A DNA stretch of 23,911 nucleotides from Promethearchaeota archaeon (GCA_016839655.1 JAEOTW010000039.1:1-23911), one strand, 5' to 3'; positions 1 to 8,394 are shown, counted from the first letter of the stretch. Notes: generated from the sequence alone by a model not told the origin. Numbers and translations are program-made.

Positions 1-1
1 C

Positions 2-124
2 GTCACAATTGTATTAACCTGGTATTTCACAGATCTTAAAAACATTATTAAAACAGAATCTAAACAAGAACAGACAATAGTACAAGAAGAAATCAAATTA
101 AGACCAGAACAAATTGAATATTAA
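2..124 (+). CDS. C-terminal fragment of an unidentified, probably membrane, protein
   Basis: The frame starting at base 2 is open from the window edge to a TAA at 122-124 and encodes about 40 residues. The first residues are hydrophobic and aromatic (VTIVLTWYF), like the end of a membrane helix. They are followed by a charged Gln/Glu/Lys-rich tail ending LRPEQIEY. This reads like the cytoplasmic tail of a membrane protein whose body lies upstream of the window. No family can be named. The next gene on the same strand begins about 100 bases later, after an AT-rich spacer. Confidence 0.5.
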   Translation, partial: VTIVLTWYFTDLKNIIKTESKQEQTIVQEEIKLRPEQIEY

Positions 125-223
125 ATTTAATATTATTCAAATAGTTGAGGAGTAAATAAATATTAATTATTAAATTAATTTCTTAAAAATATTCTAAAGG
201 AATTTTAAATCTTAATTCTCACC

Positions 224-1360
224 ATGACGAAAGGGATTATTATATCAGGTGGTTGGGGTACCCGTTTGCGTCCGTTGACTTGTACAATACCCAAATCATT
301 AATACCTGTTGTAAACAAACCTGTAATTGAACGACAAATGTTATTATTAAAATCAGCAGGTATTACTGATATAATTTTAGCAGTTAGCATAATGGCAGAT
401 ACTATACAAAAGTTTTTTAAGGATGGGAAGCGTTTAGGAGTTAAAATTCAATATACTGATGAAAAAGAACCATTAGGAACAGCTGGTGCTGTAAAATTAG
501 CTGAAGACCATCTAAAAGATGATAATTTCTTTATGTTGAATGGTGACGTTATTTTAAATTTTGATTTTAAAGAAATGATTAAAGTTCATCAAAAAAATAA
601 AGGATTGGGAGTAATAGCTAGTAAAATTGTTCCTGATCCTTCAAGATATGGCGTTATTATTGCTGATGAAAAGTCAAATAAAATAATAAAATTTCTTGAA
701 AAGGCTGATTATAAACCTCCAGATGGAGAAAATATACCAATGCCTATTAATGCAGGAGTTTACCTTTTGGAACCAGATATTTTTCAATATATTGCACCTA
801 AAAAAAAGGTTTCAATGGAACGTGAGGTTTTTCCCGTACTTTCTAATGAAGAAAAATTATATCATTATTCAATTCCGGGAATTTGGAAAGATATTGGCAA
901 ACCCGGAGAATTATTAGAAGGAAATATTCAATTAATGAATGACATTTTAAAAAACCTAAAAGAGAAAAAAGACAATTTAATTGATGAAAATCTAGATATT
1001 GAAGGAAAAGCTCTAATATATCCTCCGGTTACTATTGGAAAAGATGTGGTTATCAGAAAAAATTGTCGAATAGGCCCAAATGTAATAATTGGTGATAATG
1101 TATATATCGGAGCAAATACAGAAATTAAGAATACATTGATTTATAACAAGACTTACATATCAGAGAATTTTAAATGTGAAAAAGCTATTATATCAGATAA
1201 TTGTTTAATTCATAATGGAGTCCTGTTAAGGGGGAATAATGAGAATTTAATAATTCTTTCTTCTTTTGTAGAAGTGTTAGATAATGTAAAGTTAATAGCT
1301 CCCTCTAATTCTTCACTAACAGTGTGCCATCATGATGTAGTGAGACTAGATGTGGACTAA
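224..1360 (+). CDS. NDP-sugar pyrophosphorylase, mannose-1-phosphate guanylyltransferase (GMPPB)-like
   Basis: Probably transfers a nucleotide from NTP to a sugar-1-phosphate to make an activated sugar for glycan or glycoprotein synthesis in the cytoplasm. The 378 residues match the two-domain plan of this family. The nucleotidyltransferase domain (about 3-235) carries GGWGTRLRPLT at 9-19 with Lys24, a metal-binding Asp108 in LNGDV, FLEK at 157-160, NAGVY at 176-180, and a second Asp223 in WKDIG. The C-terminal part (about 255-345) has irregular hexapeptide (left-handed beta-helix) repeats such as IGPNVIIGDNVYIGANTEI. Segments such as EEPLGTAG-like KEPLGTAG and NKPVIERQ strongly recall eukaryotic GMPPB, so GDP-mannose formation is the best guess. 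The first signature residue is Trp where Lys, Phe or Tyr is usual. Substrate (mannose versus glucose or an amino sugar) cannot be fixed by eye. It converges on the longin-like/TPR gene, with stop codons only 9 bases apart. Confidence 0.85.
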   Translation: MTKGIIISGGWGTRLRPLTCTIPKSLIPVVNKPVIERQMLLLKSAGITDIILAVSIMADTIQKFFKDGKRLGVKIQYTDEKEPLGTAGAVKLAEDHLKDDNFFMLNGDVILNFDFKEMIKVHQKNKGLGVIASKIVPDPSRYGVIIADEKSNKIIKFLEKADYKPPDGENIPMPINAGVYLLEPDIFQYIAPKKKVSMEREVFPVLSNEEKLYHYSIPGIWKDIGKPGELLEGNIQLMNDILKNLKEKKDNLIDENLDIEGKALIYPPVTIGKDVVIRKNCRIGPNVIIGDNVYIGANTEIKNTLIYNKTYISENFKCEKAIISDNCLIHNGVLLRGNNENLIILSSFVEVLDNVKLIAPSNSSLTVCHHDVVRLDVD

Positions 1361-1369
1361 TATAAGAAG

Positions 1370-2743
1370 TTAAATCTCTTCACGGAGTTTCATTATCTTT
1401 TTTTTTAATTTTTTAATTCGAGAATCTGAAACATTGTAAATTAGAAAACTCTCAAGTATTTTTAGTGCCTTTTGATAGTATTGAATGCTATTAATAAAAT
1501 CACCATTCTTCTCAGCATTTTCTCCTGCTTCTAAATTAAAATCTAGTTCTATTTGCTTGACTTCTTTATCTAATTCCAATAATAGCTTTGAGATTTTGTC
1601 TATATCCTGTTTAAAATTAAACTCCTTTGCTAAAAATAAAGCCTTTTTATACTCATCCTCAGCCACTTTATAAGCTAAAGATTTTTCAGCAACTTTTCCT
1701 TTCTTTACCAAACCTTTAATCATTTTATAAGCAGAATTTTCATCCATCTCTTCAGCTTGTTCCTTTAATTTATCAAAATCTGAATTAGTGATTAATATAG
1801 AAGAGATAGGCTTGTATTTAGCAACTTTTTCTTCGTGAGCCTCTTGAATCATCTCAATATTGCTCACTGCTGTTTCTAATGTAGTAGGACTAAATATTTT
1901 ATTTTCGACTAATTGATATATTTGATATAAAATATCATTTGCCTCTATATTAACAATTTTTTTTACTTGATTCAGTAAATTGTATATGAAGAAGAATTGT
2001 TTTGAGGCTAGTAATTCTTTCGCAATATTAACAATAGCCTTTTGAATTTGATTTTTTTCAATGCTCTGCAAATCTTTTGGAGCAATTGAATGAGTCAAGG
2101 TCATGGGAAAAACTAATTTTATCTCAAACGAGTCAACTATGAACTCAACCATATTTTTTGAAAAAAAAATTCCTGCTGTTCTAAAATTATATAACTCTTT
2201 ACTAAAGATTTCTTCGAATTCGAGGATGAATTGGATAACTTGATTTTTCATATTTTCAGAAGCTTTATGATCAAGCATTAAGCAGAGTCGTATAACTTCT
2301 CCATCTCTCAACAATATATTGAAGTTTTGATACTGAAACTCATAAAAATTATGATGACTTGTTGAATATGAATTTTCATATGAAGATGTATGGGATTCGG
2401 AAAAAGTAATATTTGCTTGAATAAACCCACTCAATAAATCAGCGTTTATCTCTTCTCCTGAAATAGGATAATTTAATAAGGTCAAACCCGATTCATTATC
2501 CATAATTATAATATGCCTAATATTCAGAACATCTAAAAATTTCCGCCATATTAACTCCCGTTCCATCTGAGCTCGTCTTTCATAAGAATCTATTTCATAT
2601 ACTTCTAAATTCGAATCAATTTCAAACCCAAGTTGTTTTAACTTATTTTTAATACAAGTCATACAGAATTTAGGGTATTTTGAACACTTTTCTTTAATTT
2701 TACCGCAATTAAAACCTAAATGGTCAATCTCAAAGAAAACCAT
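1370..2743 (-). CDS. Cys-rich N-terminus + longin-like domain + TPR-like C-terminus protein
   Basis: A 457-residue protein of an apparently Asgard-type architecture. The N-terminus has four cysteines (13, 20, 27, 30; the last two as CMTC) that could bind one zinc. Residues about 74-190 start with a hydrophobic strand and an acidic turn (IIIMDNESGLTLLNY), followed by a helix LLSGFIQAN, further strands, and a long helix VIQFILEFEEIFSKEL. This is the usual look of longin/roadblock-like domains in Asgard proteins, which in eukaryotes bind small GTPases and trafficking complexes. Residues about 340-450 are helical with TPR-like pairs, for example AYKVAEDEYKKALFLAKEF and GDFINSIQYYQKALKILE. The ATG is the first in the frame. 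The gene is divergent from the HD-domain gene, with a 280-base AT-rich intergenic region. The domain assignment is pattern recognition, not an alignment; a role in GTPase signalling is inference. Confidence 0.6.
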   Translation of the reverse strand: MVFFEIDHLGFNCGKIKEKCSKYPKFCMTCIKNKLKQLGFEIDSNLEVYEIDSYERRAQMERELIWRKFLDVLNIRHIIIMDNESGLTLLNYPISGEEINADLLSGFIQANITFSESHTSSYENSYSTSHHNFYEFQYQNFNILLRDGEVIRLCLMLDHKASENMKNQVIQFILEFEEIFSKELYNFRTAGIFFSKNMVEFIVDSFEIKLVFPMTLTHSIAPKDLQSIEKNQIQKAIVNIAKELLASKQFFFIYNLLNQVKKIVNIEANDILYQIYQLVENKIFSPTTLETAVSNIEMIQEAHEEKVAKYKPISSILITNSDFDKLKEQAEEMDENSAYKMIKGLVKKGKVAEKSLAYKVAEDEYKKALFLAKEFNFKQDIDKISKLLLELDKEVKQIELDFNLEAGENAEKNGDFINSIQYYQKALKILESFLIYNVSDSRIKKLKKKIMKLREEI

Positions 2744-3023
2744 GAGAGAATCAACATTTTATTGAGTTTATGTAAAATAAGAATGAATTTTTTCAGGCTT
2801 TATAGTGATATCAAATTCAACTCTTATTTGGTTAAACATGAATTAACGATCATTTAAATTTTTAGGACAAAAACCGATTCTGAGATAATAACATGAACTT
2901 CATTCTTGTTCAACTTTTCCATTTAGGGTGTATATGCAATAATAATTAAACTTAAATTTAAAAAGTCAAAAAAATTAATGCTAATAGATTAAATAGATAA
3001 TTAAAACTCTTTGTTGTATTAAT

Positions 3024-4502
3024 TTGCCAGATTTTCAAATAAATGATGATTGGATATTAAATCGAATCTCTTCTCAAAGCACCAGTTTTGCTCAATGGGT
3101 AGGTAATCTTTTAAAAACGGTTGAAAAATCTTTAGAAAACGCGCCTCCCGAAGTCACTAAAGAATTTAAAAAAACTAAGGAACTTGACTTGAAAGATTTA
3201 GATAAAGAATTAGCTTCAGTTCAAAAAGAATTATCAAACTTAAAAGGCATTGGTAAAATGTTTTCGGGTTTTGGAATGAAAATACTTAGACAAATCCAAA
3301 AACCTATGGAACAAGAAATCAAAAAGTCTCTTCAAGATGTAGAAGGTTTAGGATCAATCCCTGATTTAGATTTTATTACAGGTAAACGTAAGGATTTATC
3401 AACTGCTCTTTATGATGTATCCAAAGAAAGAGGAATTGAATCAGAGGGATTATTATACTTAATACGGGCATTACCAGATCTTGAAGCTTTTCTTTATAGT
3501 ACAAGTGTAAAGAAATATTATCGAGACCATACTGAACATGCGCTTCGTGTGGCAGTATTAGGAGATTTTCTATTAGAACAAGATCTTGGTCAAGGAGCTC
3601 TTGAGAGTGTAATTTCTGACTTGACAGAAATAGATAAAACGCTTCTTAAAGAGAAATTTTGGTGGATAACCGGCTTGATTCATGACATCGGTTATCCTTT
3701 GGGAAAGATGACAACAGCTGTCAACTATTCACTTGTTAATCAACTTTTAAAATGTTATCCTACAATTGATTTAGAATTTATTCCTTTTGAAATTAATTTA
3801 GCATGGAAGGGTGAACAAGAAGAATATTTAAAGATATTAGAAGAGGGACTTTCTAAAGAAGCCCGTTCTTTAATAAGAGAAGGTGCGGGATTCAAATATC
3901 AAAAATTGTCTTCGCAAAATTCTCATATATTTTTAACTCGACCAGAAGGTCATCCGGAATTTCAATATAAAGATCCAGTAGAACTTGACCATGGTGTTAT
4001 ATCTGCACTTTCTCTTCTAAAAGGACTTGGTTCTCCGCAAGAAATTAAGAAAAATGACGAATTTAGGGGATATATTTTAGCTGCGAGAGCAATCGCATTA
4101 CATAATTTTAAAGCCCAACTTAAAGATTATGTATTTGATAAGCAACCATTGGCATTCTATTTAATGTTAATAGATGAATTACAAGAATGGGGTCGACCAA
4201 TTCCAATTCAAATACGTGATACTTATTTTACAACTGAATTAGAAAAAGTTACATTATTAGATGATCTTCTGCTAAATTTAGATGAATTTGCTTGGTCAAT
4301 GCAATTTGAAAATCAACAGGCTAAAGCTCTAATGCAATTTAATTTCAAATTATTTTCAAATTATAAAAAAAAAGCATTTGGAAGATTGAATAGCGGAGAA
4401 ATGTTCCCAAAAACTACTATTAATCTTCAAGATATTGAAATTATGAAAGGTGACAAGGATAGGAAGAAAAATTTAATTGCACAAGATACTATAATAATCT
4501 GA
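3024..4502 (+). CDS. HD-domain (metal-dependent phosphohydrolase-like) protein
   Basis: A 492-residue protein with the histidine/aspartate pattern of HD-superfamily hydrolases: H169 and H172 in RDHTEH, the paired H220-D221 in GLIHDIGYPLG, H323 in LDHGVISAL, H360 in IALHNF, and D384 in LMLIDELQEWGRP. The pattern HxxH...HD...H...H...D suggests a di-metal site cleaving a phosphoester, but the substrate is unknown. Residues about 25-105 are Lys/Glu-rich and helical, possibly coiled-coil. No signal peptide or membrane segment is visible. The start is TTG: no ATG, GTG or other TTG is available between the preceding sequence and the first conserved residues, and the next in-frame Met is residue 80. 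The small gene at 4517 follows after 14 bases, so the two are probably co-transcribed. Confidence 0.75.
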   Translation: MPDFQINDDWILNRISSQSTSFAQWVGNLLKTVEKSLENAPPEVTKEFKKTKELDLKDLDKELASVQKELSNLKGIGKMFSGFGMKILRQIQKPMEQEIKKSLQDVEGLGSIPDLDFITGKRKDLSTALYDVSKERGIESEGLLYLIRALPDLEAFLYSTSVKKYYRDHTEHALRVAVLGDFLLEQDLGQGALESVISDLTEIDKTLLKEKFWWITGLIHDIGYPLGKMTTAVNYSLVNQLLKCYPTIDLEFIPFEINLAWKGEQEEYLKILEEGLSKEARSLIREGAGFKYQKLSSQNSHIFLTRPEGHPEFQYKDPVELDHGVISALSLLKGLGSPQEIKKNDEFRGYILAARAIALHNFKAQLKDYVFDKQPLAFYLMLIDELQEWGRPIPIQIRDTYFTTELEKVTLLDDLLLNLDEFAWSMQFENQQAKALMQFNFKLFSNYKKKAFGRLNSGEMFPKTTINLQDIEIMKGDKDRKKNLIAQDTIII

Positions 4503-4516
4503 GTTGATTCAAAAGC

Positions 4517-4795
4517 ATGGAAGATTTAAAGGAAAATGGCTTGAAGATATATAACATGATATTTGAAAGAAAGAAAAGCGTTGAAATTGATGAGATTGAA
4601 TACCCAATTAAGAAATTTTCAAGTGGAGTAAAATATGTAGATCTTTTTGGATATAGGTATATAGAACAAAACCGCAACAAAAAATCAGAATGGGGTAAAA
4701 AAGCGAGACAAGGCCATAAAATCATGTGGATTATTAAAGGACGACGTTATATCGCGCAAATTTTTGATGGAGAATATAAAGACTTAAAGAAGTAA
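4517..4795 (+). CDS. Small conserved-looking basic protein, unknown function
   Basis: A 92-residue protein that I do not recognise. It is rich in Lys, Arg, Tyr and Ile, with no cysteine and no membrane segment. The middle alternates hydrophobic and charged residues (GVKYVDLFGYRYIEQ), and the C-terminal part has strand-like stretches (KIMWIIKGRRYIAQIFDGEY), suggesting a small alpha/beta fold that could bind nucleic acid or act as a partner protein. It begins with ATG 14 bases after the HD-domain gene, so it is likely in the same transcript. The coding frame is clean and its codon use matches the neighbours. Confidence 0.6.
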   Translation: MEDLKENGLKIYNMIFERKKSVEIDEIEYPIKKFSSGVKYVDLFGYRYIEQNRNKKSEWGKKARQGHKIMWIIKGRRYIAQIFDGEYKDLKK

Positions 4796-4893
4796 TCAAG
4801 AGACGTTTTAAAAATTAGTAAAAAGAAAAAAAAATAATTTAATTCATTTAAAATAAAGATTAGCTTCAGAGACAACTTTTATAATTATTAAAT

Positions 4894-4909
4894 CCTTTCA
4901 TTTGAAAGG
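4894..4909. repeat. Perfect 7-bp inverted repeat, possible operator or small hairpin
   Basis: CCTTTCA and TGAAAGG are separated by two bases. It lies in the spacer between two small genes, about 75 bases before the ATG at 4984, and is followed by a T-rich stretch (4938-4960). It could be an operator half-site pair or part of a terminator for the upstream transcript; the sequence does not decide between them. Confidence 0.35.
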
Positions 4910-4983
4910 GGAGAATTCCTCTAAAAATTGGACCCCATTTTATTTTTATTTTATAGTAATTATCATTTTAATAGTGAGATATA

Positions 4984-5172
4984 ATGGAAGCTGAAATAAG
5001 AATAGATGCAAATTATTATGAATTTTTGGAACTAGTTCAAGGTATCTCCAAAAATTCAGTATCTATTCAAAAGACGCTAATAAAAATAATTTATGAGAAT
5101 TTTGATATACAAAAAGTTAGACATGATTTAGACAAGAAAATCTCATATCTTGACAGACTATTAATTAGATAA
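4984..5172 (+). CDS. Very small hypothetical protein (62 aa)
   Basis: Encodes 62 residues (starting MEAEIRIDANYYEFLELVQG), which read as a strand followed by helices, with a charged amphipathic C-terminus. No known motif is seen. It starts with ATG after a T-rich stretch and an AT-rich leader, and ends just before a strong 10-bp hairpin (5213-5236). A promoter-proximal position followed by a terminator supports a real gene. Its size and lack of recognised homology keep confidence moderate. The ribbon-helix-helix-like size suggests a small regulator, but this is only a guess. Confidence 0.45.
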   Translation: MEAEIRIDANYYEFLELVQGISKNSVSIQKTLIKIIYENFDIQKVRHDLDKKISYLDRLLIR

Positions 5173-5212
5173 ATATCAAATATCAAGGTTATACCATTTC
5201 CATTTCCATATT

Positions 5213-5240
5213 GAGTATATTCTTTTGAATATACTCTTTA
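5213..5240. terminator. Bidirectional hairpin terminator between convergent genes
   Basis: GAGTATATTC (5213-5222) and GAATATACTC (5227-5236) form a perfect 10-bp stem with a TTTT loop, followed by TTTAATTTTTTAA. It sits between the end of the small gene at 5172 and the stop of the convergent CYTH gene at 5238, as expected for a shared terminator. Confidence 0.6.
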
Positions 5241-5846
5241 ATTTTTTAAATTTCCTTTAAGTTTTTCAGCAACCAGTTCTAAATATGATTTTCTAATAGA
5301 TTCTTCTTTCTTAATACCGAGCTTACTCAAAAAATCAAAAAGAACACCTCTAGTCTCCTCGAGATTTTCATCAGAATCTAATAAAAATTCAACTTCTAGG
5401 AAATATTGATCTAAAATAGGCAAGTAATCTAATAACCCTTCTATATAATAATTTTTAAATTCGAATTCATATAATTCTCTTTGTTTCTTAATGATAAAGA
5501 CTTTTTGAAATCCCAATTCTTCCAATATTAACTCCATTTTTTGTATATCATCTATTATGATATCAATTTCTTTACGAGTTTTAGTAAAAAGATCCATCTT
5601 CTTACCCTTATAAGTAATAAAATGATTAATCACCCGTTTTGTTTTGTCAGCAATTTTATGAAACTCAATAGATTTCCTTAACCGTAGAGTTTCATCTGTC
5701 TCTTTAAAGTCTCTTAAACCTTTAGGCATATTAAAATATGTGTCTTCGTGAAGAAGCGAAAGTTTATAGACTCCATTATTTTCCTTGAACTTTTCTAATA
5801 ATAAATCTGGATTTGTAATTTTAACTTTAATTTCGACTTCGATCAT
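5238..5846 (-). CDS. CYTH-domain protein (class IV adenylate cyclase / triphosphatase-like, CyaB type)
   Basis: A 202-residue single-domain protein of the CYTH superfamily, which forms a beta-tunnel that binds triphosphates with divalent metal. The diagnostic ExExK motif is at the N-terminus (E3, E5, K7). It is followed by the charged residues that line the tunnel: D35 in EDTYF, R55 and R57 in TLRLRK, K80 in TYKGKK, a basic KKQRELYEF stretch near 120-128, the acidic pair E151/E153 in FLEVEF, and the C-terminal SIRKSYLEL typical of archaeal CyaB-like proteins. Family members include adenylate cyclase, thiamine triphosphatase and inorganic triphosphatase, and the archaeal members are mostly uncharacterised, so the substrate is open. 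It is a monocistronic minus-strand gene ending at the shared hairpin terminator and is divergent from the NSUN methylase gene. Confidence 0.85.
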   Translation of the reverse strand: MIEVEIKVKITNPDLLLEKFKENNGVYKLSLLHEDTYFNMPKGLRDFKETDETLRLRKSIEFHKIADKTKRVINHFITYKGKKMDLFTKTRKEIDIIIDDIQKMELILEELGFQKVFIIKKQRELYEFEFKNYYIEGLLDYLPILDQYFLEVEFLLDSDENLEETRGVLFDFLSKLGIKKEESIRKSYLELVAEKLKGNLKN

Positions 5847-5910
5847 GAGATTAATTTTCTCTCTGATAACAATTATAATTCATTATTTTTTATTAGTATT
5901 AATACTATGA

Positions 5911-6898
5911 AATCGAGATGATGGATTAATTTCTCAAATACATCAAGATGCTAGAGAACTTGCTAAAAAATATGATTACCTTCCCTATATGGTTGAAAGA
6001 TATATTCAATTCTTAGGTTTAGAACAGACAATAGATTATTTAGAAGCAAGTGAAAACCCATTAACTCCATCAATTCGAACTAATACACTTAAAATATCAC
6101 CCTTAGCCTTAAAAAAAAAAATTAGAAAAAAAAGGATTTGAGATAGAACCAATTGAATGGGTTCCATATGCTTTCAAAGTATTAAAAGCACCTCATAATT
6201 TGGGATCTTCCCATGAATTTCTCCAAGGTTATTATTATTTACAAAATGTAGCTTCAATGGTTCCGGCAATTGTTCTTAATCCCAAATCTAGTGATACAGT
6301 CATCGATATGTGCGCTGCTCCTGGAAGCAAAGCGTCTCATCTAGCTCAATTAATGAATAATAAAGGTAAATTAATATTAATAGATAAGTATAAAAATCGG
6401 ATTCCTGCTCTGGAAGTGAATCTACGCAGATTAGGAATAATTAATTCTCTTGTATTAAATTTTGATTCAATTAATCTTCCTAATTTAAACATTAAAGCAG
6501 ATAAGATTTTATTAGATGCTCCATGTACAGGAGAGGGGCTTATCAGACAGGATCACCAAAGAAAGAAAAGTAAAAATATAAAAGATATTGAGAAAATGGC
6601 TTCAATTCAAAAAAAATTACTTAGTGCAGGTTTACAAATGCTAAAACCAACAGGTGAACTTCTCTATAGTACATGTTCCATTGCTCCTGAAGAAAACGAG
6701 TTAGTTATAAACGATATCTTGGAGCGGGATCCAAACTTTTCAGTATCGGAAATTAGTAAATCTTTCGGTGTTAGTGGACTTAACAAAGTATATGGCAAAT
6801 TATTAAGAGATAGCTTAAAACTATCGCAGAGGTTATATCCTCATATCCATGATACAATTGGGTTTTTTTTATGTTTAATTAAAAGAGAAGGAGATTAA
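5911..6898 (+). pseudogene. NSUN/RsmB-family RNA cytosine-C5 methyltransferase, interrupted by a frameshift
   Basis: SAM-dependent m5C methylase acting on rRNA or tRNA. The intact 3' part (6200-6898 and slightly upstream) carries motif I (DMCAAPGSKASHL), motif IV DAPCTGEG and motif VI YSTCSIAPEENE. The latter two hold the two family cysteines, and the protein ends with RLYPHIHDTIGFFLCLIKR. The 5' part lies in another frame (5911 to about 6111) and reads ELAKKYDYLPYMVERYIQFL, then PSIRTNTLKISPLAL, the usual N-terminal domain of archaeal members. The frames join at an A11 run (6111-6121): removing one A gives LALKKKLEKKGFEIEP without a break. The full product would be about 330 residues, normal for the archaeal family. 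The upstream frame has no good start: ATG 5907 would need a second one-base correction near 5919, and ATG 5989 is internal. The conserved motifs are intact, so a sequencing error or recoding is likelier than decay. Confidence 0.75.
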
Positions 6899-6905
6899 AT
6901 ATTTT

Positions 6906-7487
6906 CTATTGTTTTTCTCTTAGGTAAATCCCCTTATCACTAAGGTTAATTGCAATAGGTTCTTCTGGTTTCAGATCTTGAAATTGATTGCCATTTACAA
7001 CAGCTCTACTAATCGAAATTACCTCTTGCTCCTCATTAAGAATGAATAAAATATCATTAACTTTAAAATTATAAGATTTTTTTTTAAGCATTTTCTTTAA
7101 AATATTATTTCCATAAAGAATTGATTTTTCTCCATGACTACTAATATTTAATTGCACATTTGGAGGAATTAAATTTCTTAATAGTAGAAATTCTGCACCC
7201 TCTATACTAATAAAGAATTTTCCTTTTTTTATAAAACCGAAATATAACCCTCCTGAACTAATTGTACCTTTGAGTTTCGTATTTTTTATAAGTATTTGTA
7301 GATCTTTAGAAAATAAATGAATTTTAGGAAAATCATTATAAGATTTCTTTTCTTTCATAATTACGTATAAATCTTCTTTAAACTCTTTTAAATTAGAATC
7401 AAATTTTAAAGATAATGCTGATAAAGAAGCTTGAATTATTTCAGTTTCAATTTGATTTATATTTCGTATTTTTTCAAAATCTTTCAT
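6906..7487 (-). CDS. Nip7-like PUA-domain RNA-binding protein
   Basis: A 193-residue protein whose C-terminal part (about 119-191) matches the PUA domain of the Nip7 family: GEKSILYGNNILKK, then NDILFILNEEQEVISISRA, and the terminal DKGIYLRE. Eukaryotic Nip7 shares the YGN-h-L-K pattern and a final iGEYvR, and acts in pre-rRNA processing and 60S assembly; archaeal homologues bind RNA. The N-terminal half is the alpha/beta domain usual for Nip7 (total length about 180). The gene converges on the NSUN methylase with only 7 bases between stop codons. Both products act on structured RNA, so the pairing makes biological sense although they are on opposite strands. The ATG at 7487 is the only reasonable start. 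Confidence 0.75.
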   Translation of the reverse strand: MKDFEKIRNINQIETEIIQASLSALSLKFDSNLKEFKEDLYVIMKEKKSYNDFPKIHLFSKDLQILIKNTKLKGTISSGGLYFGFIKKGKFFISIEGAEFLLLRNLIPPNVQLNISSHGEKSILYGNNILKKMLKKKSYNFKVNDILFILNEEQEVISISRAVVNGNQFQDLKPEEPIAINLSDKGIYLREKQ

Positions 7488-7654
7488 TATTGATGAAAAT
7501 AAAAAGAATTAAGAAGTTTTATTATTATTAATCAATAAAGATATTAAAAAATAGTGTCATTCATTAAAATTTTTGATTAAAGAAGAAAGAAGGATTAAAT
7601 CGTGTATACGCTTAAAAGAGTAAAATGGATTAACCAAACCCATAATAAGTTAAT

Positions 7655-7671
7655 GGAGGTGTAATATCCTG
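7655..7671 (+). promoter_or_regulatory. Strong Shine-Dalgarno and candidate CTG start for the Vps22 gene
   Basis: GGAGGTG (7655-7661) lies 7 bases before an in-frame CTG at 7669, but 52 bases before the first ATG at 7714. From the CTG the frame adds GIRKIEDEIDLKEA, a charged start that resembles the extreme N-terminus of EAP30 proteins. A TAA at 7651 closes the frame upstream. Most genes in this window lack such a clear ribosome-binding site, so this one probably marks the true start. Confidence 0.5.
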
Positions 7672-7713
7672 GGTATTCGAAAAATAGAGGACGAGATAGA
7701 TCTAAAAGAGGCT

Positions 7714-8382
7714 ATGAAAAAAAAGGCAGCTGAACTCAAAATGAAAGAAATGCAATCAAAAGCTTCTGTTGATAAATTTACTAAAGATCGACTTCGAGAT
7801 CTGGCAAAGAGACATGGTGTTTTATTAGCATTAACTCCAGAGTTAAGACAAGAGGTAAAAGAATTACAAAAAAAATTTAATATTCCCTCTTCAAAAATTA
7901 TAACTGAACAAATTACAGAACATGATGTACTCAGGAAATTCTCAAAAATTGATCACGAAAAATTAGGCATGTTAGCATATCAGAGAGTTTTAATGAGTAA
8001 GGAAGAAACTGGTGGAATAATTCCATTATCAGAGGTATTTGAATTAGTACACACAGGAATTTTGAAAGGAAATGTAGAAATCAAGGATGTTGAGAAAGCT
8101 TTGAGACTCTTGAAAAAGACAAGAGTGATTGATGATATAACTCAATTGGATTCAGGGGTTGTAATGGTAAGATTTTTTCCAATTCAATACACGGGTGATG
8201 AATCTAAAGTTGTAGAATTAGCGAAAGAAAAGGGAGTACTCACTTTGGAGGATGTGTGTGTAAATTTGGAATGGTCGCAAGATCGAGCGATAAGAGCACT
8301 AGAATCACTAGAAAAAACAGGAATAGCGAAATTTAGGGAAAATATTTTAACTGGGAAACAGTGGTACTTTCCCTCTTTATAA
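7714..8382 (+). CDS. ESCRT-II subunit, EAP30/Vps22 (SNF8)-like
   Basis: Structural subunit of an ESCRT-II-like complex, which in eukaryotes links ubiquitin-cargo recognition to ESCRT-III nucleation on membranes. The 222 residues match human EAP30/SNF8 along their length: a basic N-terminal helix, a middle segment, a first winged helix (about 75-155) with GGIIPLSEVFELV matching GGLITLEELHQQV, and a second (about 160-222) with VVELAKEKGVLTLEDV, LEWSQDRAIRALESLEKTG and WYFPSL, matching LKWETERARQVLEHLLKEG and YWLP. No GLUE or NZF domain is present, so Vps22 is preferred over Vps36. The ATG at 7714 is conservative; a CTG at 7669 with a strong ribosome-binding site would add 15 residues. It converges on the Vps25 gene with 12 bases between stops. 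Nuclear winged-helix regulators are the main alternative, but the two-domain match and gene context argue against that. Confidence 0.85.
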   Translation: MKKKAAELKMKEMQSKASVDKFTKDRLRDLAKRHGVLLALTPELRQEVKELQKKFNIPSSKIITEQITEHDVLRKFSKIDHEKLGMLAYQRVLMSKEETGGIIPLSEVFELVHTGILKGNVEIKDVEKALRLLKKTRVIDDITQLDSGVVMVRFFPIQYTGDESKVVELAKEKGVLTLEDVCVNLEWSQDRAIRALESLEKTGIAKFRENILTGKQWYFPSL

Positions 8383-8394
8383 AAGAATTGCTTT

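Noticed and set aside
696..917. 73-codon open frame within the nucleotidyltransferase gene
   Set aside because: Same-strand overlapping frame inside a clearly conserved coding region; no independent start signal.
7480..7500. C-box-like TTGATGA suggesting a C/D-box small RNA
   Set aside because: The first base is wrong for the box, it overlaps the Nip7-like start codon, and no D box (CTGA) lies at a suitable distance.
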